This document shows positions 1-9,051 of a DNA stretch of 15,988 bases, piece after piece. The stretch is from JBFKMV01 sp041629655. Lineage in GTDB: Bacteria > Acidobacteriota > Polarisedimenticolia > Polarisedimenticolales > Polarisedimenticolaceae. A model generated the notes under the pieces. That model was not told the DNA's origin. It searched no databases and was given only the letters and a program-made list of their open reading frames with translations. Position 1 is the stretch's first letter; every line of letters starts with the position of its first letter. The stretch is taken from NCBI GenBank assembly GCA_041629655.1, contig JBFKMV010000118.1, forward strand, positions 1 through 15,988, in the 5' to 3' direction. The translations under genes and the position numbers were made by a program.

Positions 1-452
1 ACGCCCGCGGTGTCCGGGCCCTCCACGACGTCGATCCACCCGCCGAGTCCGAGCTGCGCCAGGATCGGTGCTCCGAAACGGGCCGGCTTGTTGCTGGCGA
101 CCGCGAGCCGGAAGCCGCGGCGCCGCAGCTCGTGCAGCGTTTCGGTAACGCCGGGCAGGGCGTGGGTGTGCTCGGCGAACACCTCGGCGTAACGCCGGCG
201 GAACTCGGCGACCGCGGTCTCGACACGGTCGGCGCCGACCAGCTCCGCGACCAGACACTCCAAGCCCCGCCCGACGTGCCGGCGAACGGTCTCCTCGGGC
301 AGCGGGGCCATTCCGAAACGCTTCCGCGCCGCGTTCAGGCTGGCCGTGATCGCCGCGTAGGAATCGACCAGCGTTCCGTCGAGGTCCAGCACGAGCCCCG
401 CCACGCGCGCAGGGTCGAAGACCGGCGGATCCGACAGCGCGGCCTCAGGCAC
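1..452 (-). CDS. HAD-superfamily hydrolase, phosphoglycolate phosphatase-like (3' end cut by window edge)
   Basis: A HAD phosphatase of the Gph/phosphoglycolate phosphatase-like group, of which the first 150 residues are visible. Motif I is DLDGTLVDS at residues 23-31, with Asp23 as the expected nucleophile and Asp25 as the acid/base. The helical cap follows (about 35-100). Motif II is VASNKP, with Ser120. Motifs III and IV lie beyond the left edge. Such enzymes dephosphorylate small phosphorylated metabolites such as 2-phosphoglycolate in the cytoplasm; the substrate here is not determined. The GTG start at 452 overlaps the last 8 bases of the upstream cysteine-rich gene and has no clear Shine-Dalgarno site, so translation is probably coupled to that gene. 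No in-frame start exists just upstream, and the motif I position fits the family. Family assignment is firm; the exact activity is inference. Confidence 0.88.
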   Translation of the reverse strand, partial: MPEAALSDPPVFDPARVAGLVLDLDGTLVDSYAAITASLNAARKRFGMAPLPEETVRRHVGRGLECLVAELVGADRVETAVAEFRRRYAEVFAEHTHALPGVTETLHELRRRGFRLAVASNKPARFGAPILAQLGLGGWIDVVEGPDTAG

Positions 453-690
453 GGGGCGGAACGGGCGGCTTGGCGCGGCGCAGCGCCGCGTGGTGTCGCT
501 TCAGGTTGAAACGGCCCTGGTCGCAATCGAGGCAGCCGCCGCAGGTCTTGAACTTGGTTCGCACCGCGCAGTCGCGCGACGGATACCAGACCTCGTAGCG
601 CAGGCAGAAGAAGTCGTCGTCGGCCTCGCGGGCGACCTCGCGAGCGCGCGGTGAAACGGTGGCGTAGAGATCGAGACCGGGTACGCCCAC
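445..690 (-). CDS. Small cysteine-rich protein of unknown function
   Basis: I do not recognise this 81-residue protein. It has five cysteines: Cys29, Cys41, and a cluster Cys50-x2-Cys53-x2-Cys56 (sequence CGGCLDC). The stretch QGRFNLKRHH follows, with His66 and His67. This could bind zinc or an iron-sulfur cluster, but that is inference from residue spacing. No signal peptide or membrane segment is seen, so it is probably cytoplasmic. The start is GTG at 690, supported by AGGAG nine bases upstream (on the minus strand, about 700-704). The 3' end overlaps the HAD phosphatase start by 8 bases, so the two are probably cotranscribed. The gene is divergent from the lysine operon with an 89-base gap. 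Aromatic- and charge-rich composition plus the good ribosome site argue for a real gene; a spurious ORF remains possible. Confidence 0.7.
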   Translation of the reverse strand: MGVPGLDLYATVSPRAREVAREADDDFFCLRYEVWYPSRDCAVRTKFKTCGGCLDCDQGRFNLKRHHAALRRAKPPVPPRA

Positions 691-779
691 GATCGACGAC
701 TCCTGATCGGACTTTCAAGCAACGAGCGCGCAGTATAGCATGGTGCGGTGCGGGCGCCCTGTCGCCCGGGGAACGGAGC
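691..779. promoter_or_regulatory. Divergent promoter region between cysteine-rich gene and asd operon
   Basis: This 89-base gap separates the two divergent units. The only TATA-like sequence lies at 732-741. On the minus strand it reads TATACT (737 to 732), a good -10 box for the cysteine-rich gene. On the plus strand the same bases give TATAGC or TAGCAT (734-739 or 736-741) as a weaker -10 for asd. No convincing -35 box is visible on either strand. The asd leader would be only about 35-40 bases, too short for a lysine riboswitch or T-box, so operon control by such an RNA element is unlikely here. Confidence 0.4.
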
Positions 780-1856
780 ATGCAGCAGGAACGCCGTCAT
801 CGCGTCGGGATCCTGGGCGCCACGGGTCTGGTCGGTCAGCGACTGGTCGAGCGGTTGCACCGTCACCCGTGGTTCGAGCTCGTCGCGCTTGCCGCGTCCG
901 ACCGCTCGGTCGGCCGCTCGTACGGCGACTGCGCGCGGTGGTCGCTGGCCGAGGATCCGCCGCCGGCGTTGCTCGACCGCACGGTGCGCCCCTGTCGCCC
1001 CGCCGACCTCGACGATTGCGATCTCGTCCTGTCCGCGCTGGACCGCGCGGCCGCAGAAGAGATCGAGCCGGAGTTCACCGCCGCCGGTTTCGCCGTGATC
1101 AGCAACAGTGCGGTGTTCCGGCAGGCCGCCGACGTGCCGCTGGTCATCCCGGAGGTCAACGCCTCGCACCTGGCGCTGCTCGACACGCAGCGCCGCCGCA
1201 CCGGTGGCGGCTTCGTGGTGACGAATCCCAACTGCTCCACCACCGGTCTGGCGCTGGCCCTCGCCCCGCTGCACCGCGAGTGGGGGGTGCGCCGGGTGGT
1301 CGTGGTCACGTTACAGGCCCTCTCCGGAGCCGGTCTCGACGGTCCGCGCGGGCTGGAGCTGATCGACAACGTGATTCCCTGGATCCCGGGAGAGGAAGAG
1401 AAGATCGAGAGCGAGCTGGGCAAGATCTTCGGCGACGTTCGCGACGGGACGATCGAGCGGCTGCCCGTCGCCGTGTCGGCGCACTGCCACCGCGTGCCCA
1501 CGCTCGACGGGCACCTGGAAGCCGCCTCCGTGGAACTCGGCGACACGCCGTCGCCCGAGGAGGTGGCCGGGGTGCTGGCCGGATGGCGCGGCGAGATCGC
1601 CGACCTCGAGCTACCGAGCGCTCCGCGACCGCCGATCATCGTGCGCAGCGAGCCGGACCGGCCGCAGCCACGGCGCGACCGTGACGCGGCGGGCGGCATG
1701 GCCACGGTGGTCGGCCGCATCCGGCCGTGCCCGGTGCTGACGATCCGTCTGGAGCTGCTGTCGCACAACGCGGTGCGCGGCGCCGCGGGCGGGACGTTGC
1801 TGAATGCCGAGCTGCTGGCGGCCCGGCGGCTCTTACCGGCGAGGAACCGCGCTTGA
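780..1856 (+). CDS. asd: Aspartate-semialdehyde dehydrogenase, archaeal/fungal-like type
   Basis: Reduces L-4-aspartyl phosphate to L-aspartate 4-semialdehyde with NADPH, the second step from aspartate to lysine, threonine and methionine, in the cytoplasm. The 358-residue protein has the N-terminal nucleotide-binding loop GATGLVGQ (13-20) and the catalytic motif NPNCSTT, with Cys152 as nucleophile. Next come QALSGAG (179-185) and DNVIPWIPGEEEK (196-208), then RVPTLDGH, whose His245 is the likely active-site base, and a C-terminal SHNAVRGAAGG. These motifs mark the archaeal/fungal-like branch rather than the E. coli branch. The ATG at 780 is chosen because the Rossmann fold starts directly after it; a purine-rich GGGGAACGGAG precedes it. 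An in-frame extension to 651 would run through the promoter and into the divergent gene. First gene of the lysine operon; its TGA overlaps the lysC start (TTGA). Confidence 0.95.
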   Translation: MQQERRHRVGILGATGLVGQRLVERLHRHPWFELVALAASDRSVGRSYGDCARWSLAEDPPPALLDRTVRPCRPADLDDCDLVLSALDRAAAEEIEPEFTAAGFAVISNSAVFRQAADVPLVIPEVNASHLALLDTQRRRTGGGFVVTNPNCSTTGLALALAPLHREWGVRRVVVVTLQALSGAGLDGPRGLELIDNVIPWIPGEEEKIESELGKIFGDVRDGTIERLPVAVSAHCHRVPTLDGHLEAASVELGDTPSPEEVAGVLAGWRGEIADLELPSAPRPPIIVRSEPDRPQPRRDRDAAGGMATVVGRIRPCPVLTIRLELLSHNAVRGAAGGTLLNAELLAARRLLPARNRA

Positions 1857-3220
1857 TCGTGATGAAGTTCGGCGGGACGTCGGTCGCCGACGCCCGGCGG
1901 ATGCTGCAGGTGGCCGAGATCGTTCGCGCACACCGGCAGCGGCGGCCGGTGCTGGTCGTATCGGCGCTGGCCGGCGTCACCGACCTGCTCGAACGGGCGC
2001 TCCAGGCGGCGCGGCGCGGCGAGGTCGAGGCTCTGGAACCGCTGCTGGCCGACCTGGCCCGCCGGCACCGCTGGGTCGCGACCGGCGCCATCGAGCAGGG
2101 CGCGGCGCGACACGACCTCAACCTGGCGATCGACGCGCTGTTCGAGGACCTGCGTCAGCTGCTGCGCTCGGTGCGGGTGCTGGGGGAGCTGACGCCGCGG
2201 GCCGCCGACGCGGTGCTGTCGTTCGGCGAGACGTTGTCGGCCCGGATCGCCACCGCGGTGCTCGCCGGGCGGTCGATCGACGCGGTGTGGGTCGATCCGC
2301 GCGAGGTGATCGTGACCGACGACCGTCACGGCCGCGCCACGCCGGACCTCGACCGGACCGGCGAGCTCGCCGAGCCGCGGTTGCGCGCGCTGGTCGAGAG
2401 CGGTCGCGTCCCGGTGCTCGGCGGGTTCGTCGGCAGCACGGCGGCGGGGGAGACGACGACGCTGGGGCGCGGAGGATCGGACACCTCCGCCGCCGTCCTG
2501 GGGTGTGTCCTGGGGGCGGAGGAGATCCAGATCTGGACCGACGTGCCGGGCATGATGAGCGCCGACCCCAAGACGGTGCCCGCGGCGCGGACGCTGGAAC
2601 GCATCACCTTCGCCGAGGCGGCGGAACTGGCGTTCTACGGCGCCCGCGTGCTCCACCCGGCCACGATCGCGCCCGCGGTCGCGCGCCGGATCCCGGTGCG
2701 CGTGCTCAGCTCGCTGGATCTCGAAGCTCCCGGAACGTCGATCGTCGGCTCGACGAACGCCGGCGCCGCGCCGCTGGCCGCGGTGGCCTGGCGGGGCGGC
2801 GTCCGGCGCGTGCGGGTGACCAGCCGGCGGCTGCACATGGATCCGGGCTTCCTGCCCCGGGCACTGGCGGCGTTCGATGCGGCCGGCATGGTGCCGGACC
2901 TGGTCGTGTCCTCGGAGGTCGCGGTGACGTTGGTCGTTCGCGAGGACGGGGACGTGGAGCGGGCGCGGCACGGGTTGGAGGGGTTGGCGGACGTGGAGGC
3001 CGGCGAGCCGTGCGCGATGCTGACCGTGGTGGGCAACGGGCTGGCCCGGGACGCCGCCGTCCGCGGTCGCGTCCTGGCGGCCCTGGCGGCCCTGGAGCCG
3101 GAGCTGGTGGCGCTCGGCGGCTCGGCGCGCAGCGTCTCGGCGGTGCTGCCGGCCGATCGCATCGAGGACGGGATGCTGCGGATCCACCGGCAGTTCTTCG
3201 AGGAGGAACGAGCGCCGTGA
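1853..3220 (+). CDS. lysC: Aspartate kinase with C-terminal ACT domains
   Basis: Phosphorylates L-aspartate to L-4-aspartyl phosphate with ATP, the committed step for the aspartate family of amino acids. Visible motifs are KFGGTSVAD at the extreme N-terminus, SFGETLSARI, GGFVG, the nucleotide-binding GRGGSDTSAA, and TDVPGMMSADP. Two ACT regulatory segments fill roughly the last 140 residues. The length of about 455 residues matches monofunctional LysC-type kinases with an ACT tail. Feedback control by lysine and/or threonine through the ACT domains is therefore expected from the family, but the effector cannot be read. The start is taken as TTG at 1853: GAGGAA at 1841-1846 lies six bases upstream and the TTG overlaps the asd stop as TTGA. 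The alternatives GTG 1859 and ATG 1862 lie 12-15 bases from that site. The 3' end overlaps dapB by 4 bases. Confidence 0.95.
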   Translation: MIVMKFGGTSVADARRMLQVAEIVRAHRQRRPVLVVSALAGVTDLLERALQAARRGEVEALEPLLADLARRHRWVATGAIEQGAARHDLNLAIDALFEDLRQLLRSVRVLGELTPRAADAVLSFGETLSARIATAVLAGRSIDAVWVDPREVIVTDDRHGRATPDLDRTGELAEPRLRALVESGRVPVLGGFVGSTAAGETTTLGRGGSDTSAAVLGCVLGAEEIQIWTDVPGMMSADPKTVPAARTLERITFAEAAELAFYGARVLHPATIAPAVARRIPVRVLSSLDLEAPGTSIVGSTNAGAAPLAAVAWRGGVRRVRVTSRRLHMDPGFLPRALAAFDAAGMVPDLVVSSEVAVTLVVREDGDVERARHGLEGLADVEAGEPCAMLTVVGNGLARDAAVRGRVLAALAALEPELVALGGSARSVSAVLPADRIEDGMLRIHRQFFEEERAP

Positions 3221-4020
3221 ACTACCTGTTGGTCGGTTACGGCCGGATGGGCCGCGAGATCGAGGCGCAGGCCGCGGCTCGCGGACATCGACGGGCGGCG
3301 GTCGTGGACCCGGCAGCGGCCGGCGCCGCATCGCGCATCGATGCCGCCGCGCTGCGCGGCGTGGAGGTCGCCTTCGAGTTCAGCCAGCCCGACCGGGCCC
3401 ACGACAACGTGCTGGCCCTGGTCACCGCCGCGGTTCCGGTGGTCTGCGGAACCACCGGATGGACGGTGACCCCCGAGCTGCGCGCCGCGGTCGAGGCGGC
3501 GGGGACCGCGGCGGTGATCGCGCCGAATTTCTCGGTCGGGATGAACCTGTTCTACCGGATCGTCGAGCATGCGGCCGAACTGCTCGGACAGAGCGGCCTG
3601 TACGACCCGTTCGTCGTCGAGCAGCATCACCGCGCCAAGCTCGACAGTCCGAGCGGCACCGCGCGCAAGCTCGCCGAGCTGATCGCCGCGGCGGACCCGC
3701 GCGAGCCGGAACCCGTGCTCGGCGATCCCGGCGGGGCGCTACCCGGTCGCGCGGTGCACGTGGTGGGCGTTCGCGCGGGCCACGAGCCGGGGACCCACCT
3801 GGTCGGCTTCGACGGCGAGCACGACGTGATCCGGGTCGAACACCGTGCCCGCGGCCGCTCGGTGTTCGCGCTCGGGGCGGTGCTCGCCGCCGAGTGGGTC
3901 GTCGGCCGCTCGGGCATTCACGGATTCGACAGCGTCCTGGACGATCTGCTGGCCGGGCGGGGCGGCGGTCCCGGCGCTACCATGAACTCCGATCCGGATT
4001 CAGGAGGATCGACGACGTGA
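3217..4020 (+). CDS. dapB: 4-hydroxy-tetrahydrodipicolinate reductase
   Basis: Reduces the DapA product to tetrahydrodipicolinate with NAD(P)H in the diaminopimelate pathway. The 267-residue protein has the dinucleotide loop GYGRMGR (7-13), CGTTGW (77-82), APNFSVGMN (102-110), and the active-site signature EQHHRAKLDSPSGTA (135-149). In that signature His137/His138 and Lys141 are the expected catalytic residues. IHGFDSVLDDLL (234-245) normally lies near the family C-terminus. About 22 further low-complexity residues (Gly/Ser/Asp-rich) follow and contain the DNA that carries the dapA ribosome site, so the tail is probably not functional. The N-terminal domain is compact compared with E. coli DapB. 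The GTG start at 3217 forms a GTGA overlap with lysC, with AGGAGGA about nine bases upstream. The 3' end overlaps dapA by 4 bases. Confidence 0.95.
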   Translation: MNYLLVGYGRMGREIEAQAAARGHRRAAVVDPAAAGAASRIDAAALRGVEVAFEFSQPDRAHDNVLALVTAAVPVVCGTTGWTVTPELRAAVEAAGTAAVIAPNFSVGMNLFYRIVEHAAELLGQSGLYDPFVVEQHHRAKLDSPSGTARKLAELIAAADPREPEPVLGDPGGALPGRAVHVVGVRAGHEPGTHLVGFDGEHDVIRVEHRARGRSVFALGAVLAAEWVVGRSGIHGFDSVLDDLLAGRGGGPGATMNSDPDSGGSTT

Positions 4021-4909
4021 CCCCAGATGCACGACCGATGAAAGGTGCGATGACGGCCCTGGTGACGCCGTTCACGGACGGCGGGGCGGTGGACGTCGAG
4101 GCGTTGCGCCGGCTGGCCGCCTGGCAGGTCGAGTCGGGGATCCACGGGCTGGTGCCCTGTGGCACCACCGGCGAGGGGGCGACGCTCGACGACGACGAGC
4201 ACCGCCTGGTGATCGCGACGGTGGTCGAGGCGGCCGCCGGCCGGGTGCCGGTCGTCGCCGGCTGCGGAACCAACGACACGCGCCGCACGGTGCAGGCGGC
4301 GCGCCGCGCCGCCGAGGCGGGGGCGACCGCGCTGCTGGTCGTCTCGCCCTACTACAACAAGCCCAACCGCAGCGGGATGGTGGAGCACTACCGCGCCGTG
4401 GCCGGAGCGACCGACCTGCCCGTCGTCCTCTACAACGTGCCGGGCCGCACCGGACAGAATCTCGGCGCGGCGTTGATCCTCGAGCTGGCCGCGCTGCCCG
4501 GGATCGCGGCCGTCAAGGAGGCCTCGGGCGATCTCGACCAGATCGCCGCGGTGCTGGCGGAACGGCCGGAGGGCTTCGCGGTGCTGTCCGGCGACGACGC
4601 CCTGGCGTTACCGACCATGGCGCTCGGGGCCGACGGGATCATCTCGGTCGTCTCCAACGAGGCGCCGGCCGAGATGGCGGCCTTGACCGCCGCGGCCCTG
4701 GAGGGCGACTTGCGGCAGGCCCGGGAGCTGCACTACCGCCTGCTGCCGTTGATGCGCGCCAACTTCGCCGAGTCGAACCCGGTGCCGGTCAAGACCGCGA
4801 TGGCGCTGCTGGGCCGCTGCGGCCCGGCGCTGCGGCCTCCGCTCGGGCCGCCCACCGAGGCGACCCGGGCGGCGCTGGAACGTGCGCTGGCGCTCGCCGG
4901 AGTCGCGCG

Positions 4910-4913
<4 letters not shown>
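4017..4913 (+). CDS. dapA: 4-hydroxy-tetrahydrodipicolinate synthase
   Basis: Condenses pyruvate with aspartate semialdehyde, the first step committed to lysine and diaminopimelate. The 298-residue TIM-barrel protein of the DapA/NAL aldolase family has CGTTGE (48-53), PYYNKP (111-116), YNVPGRTG (139-146) with Tyr139 and Arg144, and AVKEASG with the Schiff-base Lys167. The offsets Tyr-Arg-Lys (139, 144, 167) equal those of E. coli DapA (133, 138, 161), which makes the assignment firm. The start is GTG at 4017, in a GTGA overlap with dapB, with AGGAGG nine bases upstream. ATG codons at 4038 and 4050 are alternatives; family N-termini begin close to these, but they have no better ribosome site. 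Some DapA enzymes are inhibited by lysine; this cannot be judged here. The 3' end overlaps dapD as TTGA. Confidence 0.96.
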
Positions 4914-5745
<832 letters not shown>

Positions 5746-5749
<4 letters not shown>

Positions 5750-6882
5750 TTCGCGCGGCGCGAAGGATGGAGGGGGTCGAGCGGACGCTGATCCGGCGGA
5801 TCTTCGACTCGGCCCCGCCCGATGCGATCAACCTCGGCCTCGGCCAACCCGACCTGCCCACACCCGGGGTGGTCGCGTTGTCCGGCATCGCGGCGATTGC
5901 GGCCGGCCGCACGGCCTACACCAGCACCGCCGGCGACCCCGGGCTGCGCGAGGCCGTGGCAGCCGAGTACGCACCGTTCGCGCAGGGTCCCGAGAGCGTC
6001 GTGATCCACGTCGGCACCCAGGAGGCGTTCTTCGCCACCGCGCTGGCGTTGCTCGATCCCGACAGCGAGCTGCTGTATCCCGATCCCGGTTACCCGGCCT
6101 ACCCGGTCGTGGCGCGTCTGATCGGGGCGAGCCCCAAGGCCTACCCGCTCCGGCCGGAACGGGACTTCGAGCCGGATCCCGACGACATCGAGAGCCGGCT
6201 GACGGACCGGACGCGGGCGGTGGTGCTGTGCTCGCCGGGCAACCCGACCGGCGCCGTGGCGCGCGCCGAGGACCTGGTGCGGCTGGCCACGCTGCTGGAG
6301 CGCCGGGAGATCGCCTGGATCTCCGACGAGATCTACGGCGCCTTCACCTACGACGGTCCGTTGCCCAGCATCTCCGCGGTGTCCCGCGAGGGCGGGGTGG
6401 TGATCTCCGGGCTGTCCAAGAGCCTGAGCATGACCGGTTGGCGGATCGGCTGGACGGTCGGGCCGCCGGCGCTGATCGAGCGGATCATCGCGGTGCACCA
6501 GTACCTGGTGACCTGCGCGCCCACGCCCTCGCAGCACGCCGCGCGCCAGGCCTTCACCGCTGCGGGGCGCGCCGAGACCGAACGCTACCGCGAGGTCTTC
6601 TCGCGGCGCCGGCAGCTGATGGCCCGGGAGCTGGCGCGGATCGAGGGGCTGTCGTTCAGCCTGCCGCGCGGCGCGTTCTATTTCTTCGTCGACGTGCGGC
6701 GCTTCGGCAGCTCGCTCGAGCTGGCGCGGGAGATCCTGGACCGGCGCGGGGTGATCACGATCCCCGGCGAGGCGTTCGGCACCAACGGCCGCGGCTTCCT
6801 GCGCCTGTCGTACGCGGCGTCCGACGACCACATCGTGCGCGGGGTGCGGGCGATCGGCGAGGTGCTGGCGCAGGCCGGCTGA
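5746..6882 (+). CDS. dapC: Class I/II PLP aminotransferase, probable N-succinyldiaminopimelate aminotransferase
   Basis: A fold-type I PLP aminotransferase of 378 residues. Visible elements are GLGQPDLPTP near residue 31, YPDPGYPAYP (111-120), CSPGNPTG with Asn166, SDEIYG with Asp194 and Tyr197, the PLP lysine Lys225 in SGLSKSLSMTGWRIGW, and a C-terminal RLSYA whose Arg would bind the substrate carboxylate. This group contains aspartate aminotransferases and succinyl-DAP aminotransferases, which are hard to separate by sequence. Its place directly after dapD, with a GTGA overlap, makes conversion of N-succinyl-2-amino-6-ketopimelate to N-succinyl-LL-diaminopimelate the best inference. The start is GTG at 5746 with GAGG seven bases upstream; ATG 5767 is an alternative. 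It is the last gene of the operon; only 6 bases separate its stop from that of the convergent HEAT gene, so there is no room for a separate terminator. Confidence 0.88.
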
Positions 6883-6888
6883 CGCGGA

Positions 6889-7755
6889 TCAGCGGTCGGG
6901 GCTCGGGCTGGCGGACTCCGCGTCGCGCTTGGCCTGCAGCCGCTGCTCCAGCTCCAGCGCGGTCTGCCGTACCTGCTCCATCGTCTCCGGGTCGTCGTCG
7001 GCGTGGTTGCCGTAGTACTCGTACAGCACGGTCAGGTCGTCGACCGTCGCGTGCGGCAGCAACCCGCGGACCGCCGCCAGCCGGATCTCGCGACGCTCGG
7101 AGTGCAGCGCGTCCCGCAGCGGGGCGCCGGCCAGGCCGCCGATCTGGCCCAGGATGCGCGCCGCCTCGTCGCGCAGCTCGCCCGACTCGCCGTGGAGCAC
7201 GTCGTTGAGGAAGAACCGCGCCCGCTCGTCGCGCATCCGGGCGATCGCCCGCAGCGTCACCGGCATCAGTTCCGGGTCCTCCAGCGCGGCGTCGATCATC
7301 GGCAGCAGGAAGACCTGGTTCGAGTAGCGGGACAGCTCCGGGATCGCCAGCTCGCGGCTGCGCCGGTTGCCGAACCACAGCGCCTCGTCCAGCGCGACGA
7401 GGTACTCGTTGGGGTTGATCGTCGTGTTCCGGTTGAAGGCCGCGATCAGCACCTCCACCGTCTCGTGCTGGTAGTCGGGACGCACCTCGGAGAAGGAACG
7501 GTGCAGCACCGGGATCGCGTGGCGCCCGTAGTTGCGCAACAGCCGCAGCGCTTCCTGGGCCAGCGCTTCGTCGCGGGCGTCCGCGGGCCAGGCCAGGCGA
7601 GCCAGCGCGGCGGCCTGCTGCTCGATGCTCCCGGCCGCCCGCAGCGCCTCCTGCACGACCGCCTCGGGATCCGTCTCCGGGGAGTCGGCGAAGACCGCGA
7701 GCCCGCAGCACGACACGGCGAGCAGCAGCAGGGCGAGGGGCGGGCGGTGACGCAT
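6889..7755 (-). CDS. Secreted HEAT-repeat protein of unknown function
   Basis: This 288-residue protein starts with a Sec-type signal peptide (basic MRHRPP, hydrophobic core to about residue 20, likely cleavage after VFA). The Cys pair in the core (SCC) is a poor lipobox, so a lipoprotein is possible but not favoured. The mature part is alpha-helical with HEAT/PBS-lyase-like repeats, clearest as LRDEAARILGQIGG and then IRLAAVRGLLPHA. It also has an Asn-rich segment around NRNTTINPNEYL. Such repeats serve as protein-binding scaffolds; the periplasmic partner is unknown. ATG 7755 is chosen over GTG 7758 because AGGAGG lies seven bases upstream of it. It faces the lysine operon end with a 6-base gap and lies 85 bases downstream of mrp, with its own possible -10 box. 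Confidence 0.8.
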   Translation of the reverse strand: MRHRPPLALLLLAVSCCGLAVFADSPETDPEAVVQEALRAAGSIEQQAAALARLAWPADARDEALAQEALRLLRNYGRHAIPVLHRSFSEVRPDYQHETVEVLIAAFNRNTTINPNEYLVALDEALWFGNRRSRELAIPELSRYSNQVFLLPMIDAALEDPELMPVTLRAIARMRDERARFFLNDVLHGESGELRDEAARILGQIGGLAGAPLRDALHSERREIRLAAVRGLLPHATVDDLTVLYEYYGNHADDDPETMEQVRQTALELEQRLQAKRDAESASPSPDR

Positions 7756-7793
7756 CACGGGTCCTCCTGAGGTTCCGGCGCGGCGAAGCGTTC

Positions 7794-7799
7794 AGTATA
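7794..7799 (-). promoter_or_regulatory. -10 box (TATACT) for the HEAT-repeat gene
   Basis: The minus strand reads TATACT, five of six matches to the TATAAT consensus, in otherwise GC-rich DNA. It lies about 38 bases upstream of the ATG at 7755, leaving a leader of about 30 bases that contains AGGAGG. No -35 box is visible at the usual distance, so strength is uncertain. Confidence 0.4.
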
Positions 7800-7839
7800 A
7801 CGGCGCGGCAGGGCCCGGGCCACGCGCGGCCGGGGGCGA

Positions 7840-9012
7840 TCAACCGCCGCCGAACTTCTTGCGGAAGCGGTCGAACAGTCCGCCCGGGCCGGGATCGTCG
7901 GCGGCGGGACCGGACGATCCGGCGTCGCCGGGGAGCGCGGCGCGAACCTGCCGGGCGATCTCCAGGATCGCGGCGGTCTGCGGGGAGTCGGGGTTGGTGG
8001 CCACGATCGGCCGGCCCTGGTCGCCCCCGCTGCGGATCTCGGGATCCAGCGGGATCTCGCCCAGAAACGGCACCCCCATCCGCTCGGCCTCGCGACGACC
8101 GCCACCGTGGCCGAAGATCTCGCTGCGCTCGTTGCAGTGCGGGCACTGGAAGTAGGCCATGTTCTCGACGATGCCCAGGATCGGGACGTCGACCTTGCGG
8201 AACATGTTCACGCCCTTGATCGCGTCGGCCAGCGCCACGTCCTGCGGCGTGGTGACGATCACCGCGCCCGAGAGCCGGATCCGCTGCGACAGCGTGAGCT
8301 GCGCGTCGCCGGTGCCGGGCGGCAGGTCGACCACCAGCACGTCCAGGCGTCCCCACTCCACGTCGCGCAGCAGCTGCTCGATCGCCTTCATCACCATCGG
8401 CCCGCGCCAGATCACCGCCGCCTCGGGCTCGACCAAAAAGCCGAGCGACATGAAGCGCACGCCGTGGCGCTCGAACGGCTCCAGCCGTCGGCCCTCGCGG
8501 TTGAGCCGGGCCCGCTCGCGGACGCCCATCATCAACGGGATCGAGGGCCCGTAGATGTCGGCATCGAGCAGCCCGACCGCGTCGCCGCCGCGGGCCAGCG
8601 CCGCGGCCAGGTTGACGGCGACGGTCGACTTCCCCACGCCGCCCTTGCCCGAGGCGACGGCGACCGTGTGGCGCACCTCGGGGATCAGGCCGCTGTCCAG
8701 CGCTCCGCCCGCCGCGGCCGAGGGGCGGGCCGCTGTCCCGGCCATCCGCAGCCCGGGGCTGCCGCCGGCCGGTTTCGCGCCGCGCACGATGACCTCGGCC
8801 ACGCCCGGCAGCGCGGCCAGCGCCTGGCGCACCGCCTGCTCGATCGCGCCGCTCACGGCGGGATTGCCGGCCGTCGGCGCGAGGTCCACGCCGACGCGAT
8901 CGCCCTCGATGCGGATCTGCTTGACGATCCCGAAGGAAACGATGTCGCGCGTGAAGCCCGGGTACTTGACCGAACGAAGCGCCTGCTGAACGTCCTGCTC
9001 GGTCACGGCCAT
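7840..9012 (-). CDS. mrp: Mrp/ApbC-family iron-sulfur cluster carrier ATPase
   Basis: A 390-residue P-loop ATPase of the Mrp/ApbC/NBP35 group, which carries and delivers [4Fe-4S] clusters to target proteins in the cytoplasm. The first 80 residues form a MIP18/DUF59-like domain (KYPGFTRDIVSFGIVK at 16-31). A Pro/Ala/Gly linker of about 30 residues follows, then the NTPase domain. It has the deviant Walker A GKGGVGKST (122-130), DADIYGPS (150-157), DLPPGTGD (229-236), TPQDVALAD (255-263) and the cluster-binding pair Cys290-x2-Cys293 in CPHC. The C-terminus ends in a basic, Gly-rich tail. The ATG at 9012 has GAGGGG six bases upstream and the domain begins right after it. A much longer in-frame reading upstream is an out-of-frame shadow of the barrel gene. 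It has its own -10-like box and appears monocistronic or partly linked to the HEAT gene. Confidence 0.94.
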   Translation of the reverse strand: MAVTEQDVQQALRSVKYPGFTRDIVSFGIVKQIRIEGDRVGVDLAPTAGNPAVSGAIEQAVRQALAALPGVAEVIVRGAKPAGGSPGLRMAGTAARPSAAAGGALDSGLIPEVRHTVAVASGKGGVGKSTVAVNLAAALARGGDAVGLLDADIYGPSIPLMMGVRERARLNREGRRLEPFERHGVRFMSLGFLVEPEAAVIWRGPMVMKAIEQLLRDVEWGRLDVLVVDLPPGTGDAQLTLSQRIRLSGAVIVTTPQDVALADAIKGVNMFRKVDVPILGIVENMAYFQCPHCNERSEIFGHGGGRREAERMGVPFLGEIPLDPEIRSGGDQGRPIVATNPDSPQTAAILEIARQVRAALPGDAGSSGPAADDPGPGGLFDRFRKKFGGG

Positions 9013-9051
9013 CGAATGCCCCTCGCGTCCCGCTGCGGCGTGCTCGCCCCG

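Noticed and set aside
691..779. Possible lysine riboswitch or T-box upstream of the lysine operon
   Set aside because: The gap is 89 bases and the likely leader under 45; no room for either element and no matching conserved sequence.
740..1684. Second plus-strand frame over asd starting at ATG 740
   Set aside because: Arg-rich shadow of asd in another frame with no domain; not a leader peptide because it lacks a ribosome site.
863..3331. Long open frame on the minus strand across asd and lysC
   Set aside because: It is Arg/Pro/Ser-rich, has no recognisable domain and lies opposite firmly assigned genes; long antisense frames are normal at this GC content.
6875..6893. Hairpin GCTGA/TCAGC at the convergent stops of the aminotransferase and HEAT genes
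   Set aside because: The stem is only 5 bases and follows from the two opposing CTGA stop contexts; no T-run, so no terminator is claimed.
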